DNA from: Pseudoneurospora amorphoporcata
Lineage: Eukaryota > Ascomycota > Sordariomycetes > Sordariales > Sordariaceae
Length of the DNA: 64,000 nucleotides
Assembly: GCA_033297205.1 (NCBI GenBank)
Contig: MU859065.1
Coordinates: 186,001 to 250,000, forward strand
Direction of reading: 5' to 3'
Made by a program: the position numbers and the translations under genes. Below are positions 11,450 to 21,997 of this stretch, in pieces. The notes beneath the pieces are model-generated. The model was not told the origin of the DNA, did no database searches, and saw nothing but the letters and a program-made list of their open reading frames with translations. Positions within the stretch are counted from its first letter, which is position 1. The number at the start of each line of letters is the position of its first letter.

Positions 11450-14379
11450 ATGAGATACTCATATCCCACCCTGGCCGGCCTGCTCTCGCTGGCGGCCAGG
11501 ACTGGAGCCGACCCGACATGGCCCGCCGCCACGGACGAGATGGAGGAGATAGTGTACCAACTTCAAGGGTTTAAGGGAAGGCTCTTTAACGCTATCATTA
11601 CGCCTTGCAACAATGAGGCTGCTGGACCTGGGAGGGTGACGGCCTCGGAGTGGTTGCGCGTGGGATTCCAGTATGTGTTATTTTCCTGATATTCAGTGAT
11701 AAGGGGAGACAACAAGTGAAAAAGGCGGATTATGTGGAAGGAACAAGGTTGGAAGAAACCCCATGGAGATTATGAGACTTTGAACGTTTTGTTCAATCTC
11801 AATTCATGTGTGTGATTCACGCAAAATGCTAACTTCCCCAGCGACATGGCCACCCACAACCGCGTCTTCGGCACTGGCGGCCTCGACGCCTCACTCCAAT
11901 TCGAGCTCACAAACGGCGAGAACACCGGACCGGGCCACAACACCACCCTCAAGTTCTACGCCAACTACTACTCATCCCAATCGACCATGGCCGACCTAAT
12001 TGCCGCCGGGGTCTGCGCCTCAGTCCGATCTTGCGGGGGGCCCATCATCCCCCTTCGACTCGGGAGGAAAGACGCAACATCCAGTGGCAGCACGGGCGTG
12101 CCACAGCCCCAGAACTCGGCGGAGACGTTTAGGCAACAGTTCGACCGCATGGGATTCAGCACCGAGGAGATGATCCAGGTGACGGCTTGCGGACATACCC
12201 TCGGCGGTGTCCACACGGAAGAGTTTCCTGAGATTGTTCCCGCCGGTACTGGGACCAATGGTCAGAAGCCGCTTGATACTACCGATGCTACGTTCGATAA
12301 CAAGGTGGTTACCGAGTACATCTCTGGAACGACACAGAACCCGTTGGTGGTTGGGCCAGCTATTGCGCTGAACAAACACTCGGACTTCAAAGTGTACAAC
12401 ATTGATGGGAATGCCACGATGAACGGGCTGACGTCGGCGACGACGTTCAGGGACGTCTGCAAGACTGTTCTTCAGAAGATGATTGATACTGTGCCCTCGG
12501 GGGTGACGCTGACGGATCCTATTGCTCCTTATGCTGTTAAGCCTGTCGATATGCAGTTAACGCTGAACTCAGGGGGTAGCAGTTTCCTCTTGACTGGGTA
12601 CATCAGAGTTCGCACGACGAACCGGGCGTCTGGCGCCATCAAGAATGTCAAGATGACTTGGAAGGACAGAAACGGGGCTTGCGCTTCGGGGTCGTGCTCC
12701 TATACCGCCACCGTACAAGGAGCGGGTACCGGGTTCGATGATACTTTCGAGGTATGGTCCCTTTCCCACTCGGTCTCGAGCTCATGACAGTTTACCAGAG
12801 AAATAGTTCTTCCCTGTCTCAACCAACATCCCCGCCTCCTCAGGCATTTCCTCCTTCAAAGTCACCGTCAACCTCAACGACGGCACCAGCGAGTCCTACG
12901 ACAACAATGGAAACTCATACCCCTTATCAGACGCCATCATCCTGCAAAAACCCCAGAGCTGTCTCCTCCAAAGCTCTGGCGCACTCACCGTTTCTGCACT
13001 TGTAAGCTTCCCCCTCCTCCTCCTCACCTGCAAGACTCGCCGCCGCTGACTGACAAAATAGGTCCGGAACGACATCACCACCGCACCATCCCTAGGCATC
13101 TCCTACCTCACCCCCCGCGGCGTCGTCCGCAATGGCAACCCCGTTCCCATCCTCAGCAGCACCACCGTTGCCATGACCAAAAGCGACTGCGTCGGCCCTT
13201 ACACCTTTTACTCTGCCAGCTACACCATCGCCGGTGGACTGAGTTACGCCGCCAAGCTCAGCGTCACCGCAGGCTCCAACTCCGATAGCTTCAACAAGGC
13301 CAGTGATCTATCAGGCAGCTGCGCTACCTTTTCAGGAACCGCATCTTGCACCACCCCTGGTAGTGGTGGAGGTGGCGGTGGTAACGACCCCAACGCCTCT
13401 TCCACTGTTGCCAGCACTGTTGCGCCGAGCTCGTCCGCAGCTGAGCCATCATCTACCAGCAGCGTAGTCAAGGTTATCAGCTCAAGCGGCATCGCCAGCA
13501 CCACCAGCTCTACCACCACCACTTCGTCCTCAGCTCCCACAGCCACCGGCCCCGCCCGCAAACTCACAGTAGCCGGCTACACCCGCCTCTGCTGTGCGAC
13601 CGAAGGCTCCGGCGTGCGCGCCTTAGCCGGCGCCTCCTTCGCCTATGACACCATGACCCTCGAATCCTGTGCCTCTAACTGCACAGGCTTCGCCTACTTC
13701 GGCACCGAATACTCTCGCGAATGTTTCTGCGGCAACACCCTCGCAGCTAGCAGCTCCGAGGCGCCCGACAGCGACTGTAACATGATGTGCGCCGGAGACG
13801 CGACGGAGTATTGCGGAGCGGGGAATAGGCTGGAGTTGTACTCGACGACTGCGGGCACGGGGACGGGGACGGTAACGAGTAGTGCAGCACAGCCGACGGC
13901 TACCCTGGGAAGAAAGAACAGCGTGGGCGATTACGTCTTTGTCGGATGCCAGACTGAAGCTACTGAAGGCGGTAGGGCGCTGGAGGGCAAGTTTTGGGCT
14001 GATGACGGGATGACGCTCGAGGGGTGTGCGGAAGCTTGTAGTGGGTGGGAGTATTTTGGGGCCGAGTATGGGAGGGAGTGTCAGTCTTTTTCATCCCTCT
14101 TCTCTTCCTTTCTTTTTCATCATTTCCTATCCTTGTTCTGAGTCTGAAATCGTGAACCTGACTGACTGGTATTAACATTTAGGCTTCTGCGGCAACACCC
14201 TCCACGGCGGTTCCGCTCCCGCTCCGCTGGCTGATTGCAGCTTCACTTGTGCCGGAAGTCCATACGAGTATTGTGGCGCTGGAAACAGGCTTGAGCTTTA
14301 TCGGTTGGCGAGTGCTAGTTCTGGTTCGTCGTCGAAGGCAAGGAAGAGGTCTCGTGGAGAGAGTGGGAGGAGGTTGTGA
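11450..14379 (+). CDS. Secreted haem peroxidase with two C-terminal WSC domains
   Basis: About 846 residues from five exons: 11450-11670, 11842-12751, 12807-13001, 13062-14079, 14183-14379. The first residues form a signal peptide. The peroxidase domain carries the distal GFHDMATHN motif created across intron 1 (His about residue 74) and the proximal ACGHTLGGVH motif (His about 192), so both haem-site histidines are kept. A central beta-rich region follows, then a Gly/Ser/Thr-rich linker and two WSC repeats (about 613-700 and 731-825), each ending in a CFCGNTL...C-AG...EYCGAGNRLELY pattern. WSC domains bind carbohydrate in known proteins, so the enzyme is probably held at the cell wall or polysaccharide. 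Intron 4 uses GTCAGT as donor; the join restores ECFCGNTL. The substrate is unknown. The C-terminal tail is basic. Confidence 0.87.
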
Positions 14380-16337
14380 TGTTTTCTTTTCAGTTAGGGT
14401 CGGGATCGATGAGTTATACTAAGAATAGTACTGGGATACACACATGAATTGGGGTCTTGGAGTACATACAAATTTGGCTTTTGAATAACGTCAGATGCTT
14501 CGTTAACTAGACTTTGTGGAGATAGCATGTTTGGTATCTGATCAGGTCTCTAAGATAGGCGTTACCTCTAGTGATGACACGGGCAATTCAAACTTTTCTA
14601 TTCCAGCGTCTGTCAGCAGAAACAACAATCAACTCGCACCAACTAATTCGTAGTTTATCCCTGCCGATCGCTCTTCCTGCAGATTTATGCGTGTGAAAGG
14701 GAGTGTTGAAGGCTCAGTTTTGGGGAAGGTGTGACAAGGGCAGATATTCGCCGTCCGGTGTCGGATGTCGAGTGTAGGTTGCCTTGCCATCAAGGAAGGA
14801 CTGTGAGCAGATGGAGGGAAGGCGCGAATGGGAGCCCGGTCTTTGCGAAGGGGGACGTAAAAATGCGCCAGTGGTGCCTGACAATGGGAGGCAGGTTGCC
14901 CTTCCCTAGACTGACGATCGGAGGGTGTACAAGAGGTAACGGGGGGCAAGGACGGCCGAGCTTCGTTGAGGAAGGTATCTTTCCTTTTTATGGAGGGGTG
15001 TGTTGAAAACTTTAGCTGATACTACTAGCCTTGATCTTACGTCATGGATGGTACAATAATCACTGCGCGTCTGGTCACCATCAACCCCATCTGTTCTCTC
15101 GTTTTTGAGTTTGTAGCATGGTAGATGTTGATCAACTTTGTGGTCCCATCATTTCTTGACGTTGCGCTCTGCCGAGCCCCGTTGATACGATATTCTTTGC
15201 ATGGCCACAGGAGCACGGATTCAAGTCAGACTCGATAGTAGTGTAGTCGTATAAGTGTATAATTATCTAAAAAGCTAGCAATAAAACCCCCAGCCGAAAA
15301 CGCTGTTTTGTACGCCGAGCTGGTTTGTGTTTTGTCTGCCTTCCTGTCCTCAAACAGACAGAAACAAAACAAGACAGACATGTAGATAGCTAAATCTCAT
15401 AAAAACCCAACTAACCACCCTTCGTTCGTTCCTTCGTTCGCCCGCCGTCCGTTGTCGCCGAAAAATCAAAACTGAAAACTGACATCCACCTGACCTAAAA
15501 CCGAGACACAAAAATTTGTCCGACGCCTGTCTTGCTTTGTCTTAGTTCCTGTTCCTTAATCGCCTTCCGTCCGTTCGTCCGTCCATTGCATATGCGTTCC
15601 GTCGTCCTTCTTCCTCAGGTATTGTATTGTCTTGGGTATCCCTTCCTCCTTTCCCTAGTGTAGTACAAAGAAAGTCGTAAACCGACATATGCATGTCTCC
15701 TCCTCTTATTCTTCTTGATCTCTCTTTGTTTGTGGTCTGTGTATTGTAATAATATGTATAATATGTATGTATGAATGGCAAGGTTTCATTTATGATTTGA
15801 TAATGATTATGAAAGGGGATGGGGATATCTGAATGCAAAGATGTGAAAAGACCAAGAGAGCTCCGGGGATATTTGTTGACAGTAGAGACAGAGTAAGAAA
15901 GTAGAAAATCCCTATAAGAATGCAAGTAATGATGATGATGAGAGGGACGACCTTCACCGAGGTGACGAGGTCGAGAAAAAGAAGAGAAAACCGCCAGATA
16001 GGGGAAGGAAATGCAGCATGGATATGCGTGGATCAGACAGGATAGGAGAGATCAAAGGAAGGGACGGCAGAAGACATGATGCCCACAGCCCCATATGTCC
16101 CAAACGCTCTCCACCCAAGTCAGAATCAGTGGTAATGACAAACTCATGTGAAACCACCAGCATCCTCTGGGACAGCAGGAATGTAAACCTGCCCATGAAC
16201 CCCTGAAACGCCGATCATCCGCTCCCATCAAATTCGTCAACCCTTACCCACCTACCCCCTCGTCCGATTCATACCCGCTCACGTGTCTTCCCGTTCTCGT
16301 TCCGTTCCGTGTGCCATCCGACATGCATTCCATCCCA
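14380..16337. other. Convergent intergenic region between peroxidase and GAR-protein genes
   Basis: About 2 kb in which both flanking genes end. ORFs on either strand (longest 127 codons, 15542-15925 minus) are low in complexity or domain-free. There are TTCGTTCG and CCGTCCG short repeats at 15420-15450 and 15565-15585. No RNA gene seen. Confidence 0.6.
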
Positions 16338-19079
16338 TCAAGGCAACCCCCCCTGACGTTTAAAAACCCGTTTCGTTCCGCCAACCTTGCCCATATCGCC
16401 GAACTTCCCATCTGCAAGAGCTGGCGGTTCCGATACTTTACGGCTCATATTGGAGGCGTTCTGCACTTTAGCCTTCATATCCTCCACCCATGCCTTATCC
16501 TCCTCGCTCATTTCGATATTCTTCGTCCGCGGGCCTGCTAATCCAAGCACAATATCTTCATCACCACGATGGCTGAGGCGGGAGCTTGAGCGAGAGCGAG
16601 TCGAAATCGAACGGGAGCGGGCTGCAGCTGATGAGGGTCTTGGCGATGATGCGGCAGTCGCTTTCCCAGCCGGGATGAAGGGCGTTCTAGGAGTCGCTTT
16701 GGGTGTTCCGGCGTCCTCCTCGCTTGACTCCGCAGGCTTTCTAGTCTTGCGGACGTTCAAGGGAGTATCGGGAGGGGATTGTCGGTCCTGGTTAGACCGT
16801 CTTGATGGCGGCCGAGTGGGTGAGCTAGAGCCACCGGCTGTTACACGAGGCAGATTGACCTCCACCTTGCCATCTAGCACGACGTTTCGGCGATGGTGAA
16901 TGGCGAAAACCCTGAGATACTCGCCCAAATCGGCCCATCCACCGCCAACTCGTACCATAACCCGTTCGCCATGCTCGCCAACGCATCTGATGAAAAGCTT
17001 GATAGGGGCATCGCCGTTGTTTCTCGTGAGGTGGTAAATCTTGATATCACGATGGCTGCCGCGGTGGCGCTGTCGGGAACTGCGGGAAGGCGCCGGGGCA
17101 AGCGTAAAGGAGGGTGTCCCGGCACGGGAGGACAAGGTAGATCTCGTCGATAAGCTGGACTGGCTCCGGTTCCGCAGCTCCGGTTTGGATGACTTCCTGT
17201 TTAGCGCCGTGAAGTCGGGAGGATTCAGATTGATCGGTGAGGGTTCGGAGGTGAGGCGGATCTTAGCCGGCACCGACTCCAGAATCTCACTAATCTGCTG
17301 CTGGAGCTGGTCCAGCTTTTCTTCCGAATTTCCGGCACTAGACTTGGATGGGCTTCTGTCCTCATTGGTAGCGGATGACCCGAAATGCGACTCGTCATAG
17401 TCTGGCAACTCCGCCACAGTTGGCATGTCGTTAAACCCGCGCGACAGTGACCTGAGCCTTGATTTTGATCGGCTGAAGCGTGGAGGAGAGCTTGGCGGGC
17501 TGACATCCCGAGAAAGACTGCTGTCAAGATCCTTACTCCGCCTTCGAGAACGATCAGGAGTCTCCTGCTCGAGTGCACGATTTCCAAACACAATGGTCGA
17601 AGTGGTGGAGAAGTTGCTACCGCGTCTCGAGAGGGGGAAGCCAGGAAGATCATGCTCGACGCTATCATCGAAATCGAAGTCCGAGTCGAAGGGGTCTAGT
17701 TCGAAATATTCGCCATCGGATGTCGCGTAGCTCAGACTGGAGGAATGAGGCCTTGAGCCCTTCAAACTAGCAACAATACTAGGGGATGGCACCATCCCTG
17801 GTGCCGGAGCTTCGTCGATATCAGATCCGTCAAATCCGCTCAGAACACGATCTTCTGCGGGTAGGCGCTCTTCACTGGTTTCTGGTGCTGCAGTTTCGTC
17901 CACAAAGGTCCCAGAGTCGTTTTCTCCTTTCTCGGCGTCATTCTCGTCGATTCCGTCCAGAGGAACATGGACTTTGATTAGGGGAGGGACATCGACATTC
18001 GGCTGTTGTTGTTTGTACTCATTCAAGCCCAGCTTGGCGGTAGTATCGCTATTAGTTGGCGCAGCAATTATCAAGTGTGCTTGTTTGATCTTGAGCTCGC
18101 AGGCAGCAGCCCATTCGCCAAATTGCTTCTCTAGTGACTCTATTCGGTCCAGCCATTCGTCAGGAAGCGTGTATTCCCATCCTTCCAGATTATCAAGCAT
18201 GACGTCTAGGTCGCGGCCAGCCTTTGCGATTTTCTTCTCCAGTACCGACTTCATCACGTTGAACTCGGCCCATGACAGCGGCGAGGGCGGCCTATTCGGT
18301 ATCGCGCGAGCATTGGAATCCAACCCTGCTACATTCCGTCCAGACTGAAGAGCAATCTCTCCATCAGCGAGAGTATCCAAAAAGGCGGGAACCTTCTTCA
18401 GAACAAGCAATCGAATGCTCCAGGAATTTAGGAGCCTGCTAAGACGAGCCAAATTCGGTAGAGTTTGCAAGATAGTGGCCGTAAGAAATGCTGTAAGGTC
18501 GTCCATATGGGCATAGCTTGAGGGAGATCGGTTCGAGCCCATAATCGGAGAGCCGGATGTTGATAGAGGGACAATATGGTTGTGCAGGACGTGGTTCTTG
18601 ATTTCCTCGATATCAATTTCCTCCATGCCCTTGTAGATCTCGTCCACGCGCTTCTCATATCGGGCAACCTCGGTAGCAGGCAGGCTACCACAGTATATCT
18701 TGTCAGATAGGTCGGATCCGGATTCAAACTTCTTTCTCTTCGGGTCGGGCACCTGAAAGCCAGCAGAACTAGCGCCGGACGGCCATGGCCACGAAGAGAG
18801 CTCATCGAGCCATTCCTGGATCTTGTTGCTAGCAATGGCGGCTCGGAGGGCAAAGGCCTGCTCAGTTGGGGAGGCGGAAGCCATGCATGCCCTGAAGTCC
18901 CCCGTAGGGTTTCGTATGGTATTGAGTGCGGTGCGCGGGGAGAGGTTGGACAAGAGGTCGTCGTTTTCGCGGTACTGCCGGGGAGGCGATTCGGTGGAAG
19001 ATCGTGGGGGGCGGCTACGTGGGGTGACGACCGCGACGGCGTGGGAGAGGTTGGGAGAGGAGGAGGGGGATCTGGTCAT
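16338..19079 (-). CDS. GAR (GAS2-related) domain cytoskeletal protein, conserved in ascomycetes
   Basis: Single-exon ORF of 913 residues starting MTRSPSSSP. The N-terminal half is mostly helical: LSPRTALNTIRNPTG, IQEWLDELSSWPWP, GSLPATEVARYEKRVDEI, and LLNSWSIRLLVLKKVPAFL suggest a spectrin-like helical bundle. An acidic/serine-rich linker follows. Around residues 672-745 lies the GAR module: IKIYHLTRNNGDAPIKLFIRC, VMVRVGGGWADLGEYL, and VEVNLPRV. In animal GAS2 and plakin proteins this module binds microtubules. The C-terminal third is Ser/Arg/Pro-rich and basic, which also fits microtubule association. A role in linking microtubules to the cortex or nucleus is inferred. The start is the first ATG of an open frame whose upstream sequence loses family-like character. 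Confidence 0.82.
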   Translation of the reverse strand: MTRSPSSSPNLSHAVAVVTPRSRPPRSSTESPPRQYRENDDLLSNLSPRTALNTIRNPTGDFRACMASASPTEQAFALRAAIASNKIQEWLDELSSWPWPSGASSAGFQVPDPKRKKFESGSDLSDKIYCGSLPATEVARYEKRVDEIYKGMEEIDIEEIKNHVLHNHIVPLSTSGSPIMGSNRSPSSYAHMDDLTAFLTATILQTLPNLARLSRLLNSWSIRLLVLKKVPAFLDTLADGEIALQSGRNVAGLDSNARAIPNRPPSPLSWAEFNVMKSVLEKKIAKAGRDLDVMLDNLEGWEYTLPDEWLDRIESLEKQFGEWAAACELKIKQAHLIIAAPTNSDTTAKLGLNEYKQQQPNVDVPPLIKVHVPLDGIDENDAEKGENDSGTFVDETAAPETSEERLPAEDRVLSGFDGSDIDEAPAPGMVPSPSIVASLKGSRPHSSSLSYATSDGEYFELDPFDSDFDFDDSVEHDLPGFPLSRRGSNFSTTSTIVFGNRALEQETPDRSRRRSKDLDSSLSRDVSPPSSPPRFSRSKSRLRSLSRGFNDMPTVAELPDYDESHFGSSATNEDRSPSKSSAGNSEEKLDQLQQQISEILESVPAKIRLTSEPSPINLNPPDFTALNRKSSKPELRNRSQSSLSTRSTLSSRAGTPSFTLAPAPSRSSRQRHRGSHRDIKIYHLTRNNGDAPIKLFIRCVGEHGERVMVRVGGGWADLGEYLRVFAIHHRRNVVLDGKVEVNLPRVTAGGSSSPTRPPSRRSNQDRQSPPDTPLNVRKTRKPAESSEEDAGTPKATPRTPFIPAGKATAASSPRPSSAAARSRSISTRSRSSSRLSHRGDEDIVLGLAGPRTKNIEMSEEDKAWVEDMKAKVQNASNMSRKVSEPPALADGKFGDMGKVGGTKRVFKRQGGLP

Positions 19080-21997
19080 GGTATTCGGTGTTCGTTGTAG
19101 GTCTTGTTCTCATGGGCGTGTTGTATGTCCGGCTGGACGGCAGCATAACGGCGCTGTTTCGTATTATTCTTATGAACCTGGGGATCTCGCAGATACAATG
19201 CTGTCGTCGGCTCCCATAGTCTAAAAGAGGTCGGGTCGGGGAGTGTCTCGTTGGGAGTCGGACACCGCCTGGAGCAATGTCGTCTTCCGCAGTCGAATCG
19301 GAGGAGAAGGAAGCAGTCTGATGTGGTCGCAGAGCTCGGAGATCGGATCGGATGAAGATTATGGTGGATGGCAGAGATATATCGTGGGTAAAGGGTACTA
19401 GGTTATTGGAGTTGTAAGGGCTGGCAGGCGGTCGCCGGTTACCGGTCGCCAGTCGTAGAAATTGGAAAGCCAGAAGATCAGGCAAGTACGGCCGGACCTT
19501 GAGCTTATGAATATAAGGCAGTGACAACGGAAGATGCGTAGTAGTAACTCTTTCCGTGGCCGTGAACAATGGTGGTTGCACAGAAACAAGTAGTTTGTAC
19601 CCGACCAGTCGCAAATCTGAAATTACGGAGGAGGTACTGGAAAGATCGTATTGCTTATGTGTAGGACAACAAACAAGCAACTCGATTTGTCGCAAAAAGG
19701 CGGGGAACAGAGGTCCGAGGTAGGTACGCAACTGGTACGCAGGAGAACACAGGAGAAGACGCACGAGGGACTGCGCTAGAACGAGACTGCGGTCGATCAG
19801 GTGGATGGCTCCTAGGAGAGTAGCGTAAGGACGGTACGCAGCAGGTACGTAACGATGCAGAACAGCCGGCGGCGGGATTGGATCAAACGAATTGTACGAA
19901 TGGGCTTGGAAGGCGCAAAGGGGGCTCGTGAGAGGGCAGCAGCAAAGAAGGGCCGTGGTCCGTGGAGGGGAACGGAAACGTACTAGTGTAATGGAAAAAA
20001 ACGAGTGAATGGCGGCAGCGCGCAGGAGTAGGAAGGAAGTTCTAGCACAGGTCTAAGCAGGACCAGAATCAAACGAATGGCAGCTCGATTCAGCGAGAAT
20101 CCGAGCAGTAATTGGATGCAAGTCAGAACAAAGTGGATGAGGCGGATCACGGATGGTCGAGAGCCATCAATGAGATGGAACAAGTGTGGACTTTCTGGGA
20201 CCTGAACCAGACCCACACGCACCACTCCCAGGCCCGCGTCTCCTTTCGCTTAGGGCCCGATTGGGTTTAGTGATGCAATTCCAGACATTATCGAACGGCA
20301 TATGGGGAGAATTTGAAGAGTGTGATTCGCCGCTTTCAGCCCTCTGGTGCTGTGCACTTGACTCTGTTTGAACCCGACATTTCAAATGGCACCCTGTCCG
20401 ATGGTCGTGTGGTGCTGTCCTGGCCTCCTGGCTGTCTTCCGCCCCGGCCGGCTGCTCGCCCGCTGCCCGTTGCCAGCTCGGTTGCGGGTGCGGTTCCAAC
20501 ATCCAACGTCCCAACAGGTGAAAGAAAGGGATTGCTCCCGGGGGGCTGCTGTTGGGTTCCATCTGGGAGCTGCCCAGTGCGACCTCAGCGATGCCCTCCA
20601 CGGGTGCCACGCCATGAGGGACCTGATGGATGCCCGCGCCATCATCCTTGGGATCCGATGGTCGACAACGCGGAAGGAAACCATTCAGCTTTGCGCGCGG
20701 CGCCTCGGGACTCCAGAACGCCCGGAACAGGGGGAGCAGGGACAGGCCAATGTCCGACATGGGCAGAACAGGAGCGAGCAGGGGTGACACGGTCATCATA
20801 ATGGGCTGCTAGCATCAATCAGGAATAACTCACGATGGCCACGGCTCCAGTCCCGACCTGTTCCTGGATCAGGCTGGCCTGTGAATATCGGGTGTGTGTG
20901 GGGAAATGTACGCTGCTGTCATCACTCCCCGCTGAAGCCCATGTTTTGCCAGGGCAAGACTGGACCGCCCAAGCAAGGCATCGCCGTTCCGGCTCTGTCC
21001 CGTGAGGCCGCAATCTGATACGATCCCCGATCCGACCACGCCGGCGTTTGTGCCTCGTTCTCCTCCCTTGGCGTCGCTTGTGCCAACAAACCACCAACAC
21101 AGCCGCAGTGCCGCAGTGCCGCAGTGCCGCGCTGTTGAAAATCTCGAATGGCGCTTGGCGAGGCTCTAATGCGCGAAATCGTGTCAAAGTCTTGGGTAGC
21201 ATAAGGATGATGATGCAACTCCACCTCGTTGGAACCCCGAATGGTCAATGGTTTCAGGCTGCGGTCAGGCTCCGTCCGGACACTGAAAATACAGGTTGAG
21301 GGGCAGCTTGTTTACTGGTCGGTCTGCTCCTGCACCTTTGATGCAGATGGTGACGTGGGATGGACACGGTTGGGCCTTCCCATCCAACCAACCTCACCCG
21401 CCCTCATTGCGGAAAAGGAAAGAACTCCAAGGCAGCCGCGAGTTATCTCTCGTCCAACTTGGCAAAGGTTGCAAGAACCACCAACAATGAAGAATCTTTC
21501 ATCATGACGGGATCCGTCACATCATTTCATTGCTCCTGCCTTTCAAGTTCTTCGGTGGACGCATCCCAGTTTTGCGATCAATATCATCATCTCTTTTTAT
21601 TTCTATCTCTGTTTCGCCAAGTTCTGGAATTATCATGGTCGAACCTGTATCCGATTGCTCATTTTGGCATCTTTCTCATTGCCCTCTATCCCTCCAACAA
21701 AGCCTGTACTAATGCCCAATGTCATTGTTCTTGTCCCATTATTTTCCATACCCAGAAATCGCAAATCAAATCCCTAAGTTCAGTTCTCCTTTCAACGCCA
21801 TTGTACCGGTTTTCTGTACGCAGCGCCCCATATCATCAAGTGCCCATCGTGATCACCCCATTGCCTTCAACAGAGCAGAAATGTTCCAAAAGAATATAAA
21901 GCACTAGAAGTCGGAAGCCATTACCCGTTCCTCCGGTCAGACGCCCCATCCAATGCGAAAGAAAAAGGAAAGAAAGAAAAAGAAAAAAAAAAAGTCC
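19080..21997. other. Intergenic 2.9 kb, GC-rich core at about 20.3-21.2 kb
   Basis: Upstream of the GAR-protein gene and downstream of the Zn-cluster gene. GC-rich sequence keeps several overlapping ORFs open on both strands (up to 210 codons minus at 20167-20799 and 162 codons plus at 20313-20801), but none has a domain, a signal peptide or splice structure. It contains an 8-nt tandem repeat at 21102-21130. I call no gene. Confidence 0.5.
21102..21130. repeat. Short tandem repeat GCCGCAGT, about 3.5 copies
   Basis: Perfect direct repeats of the octamer GCCGCAGT in the GC-rich intergenic core. No coding frame is supported here. Confidence 0.85.

Noticed and set aside
18520..18560. GGTTCGAGCCC, a B-box-like tRNA motif on the plus strand
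   Set aside because: It lies within the GAR-protein coding exon and no tRNA arms surround it.
20167..20799. 210-codon minus ORF
   Set aside because: No domain, no signal or membrane segment, overlaps equally long ORFs in GC-rich DNA; composition explains the openness.
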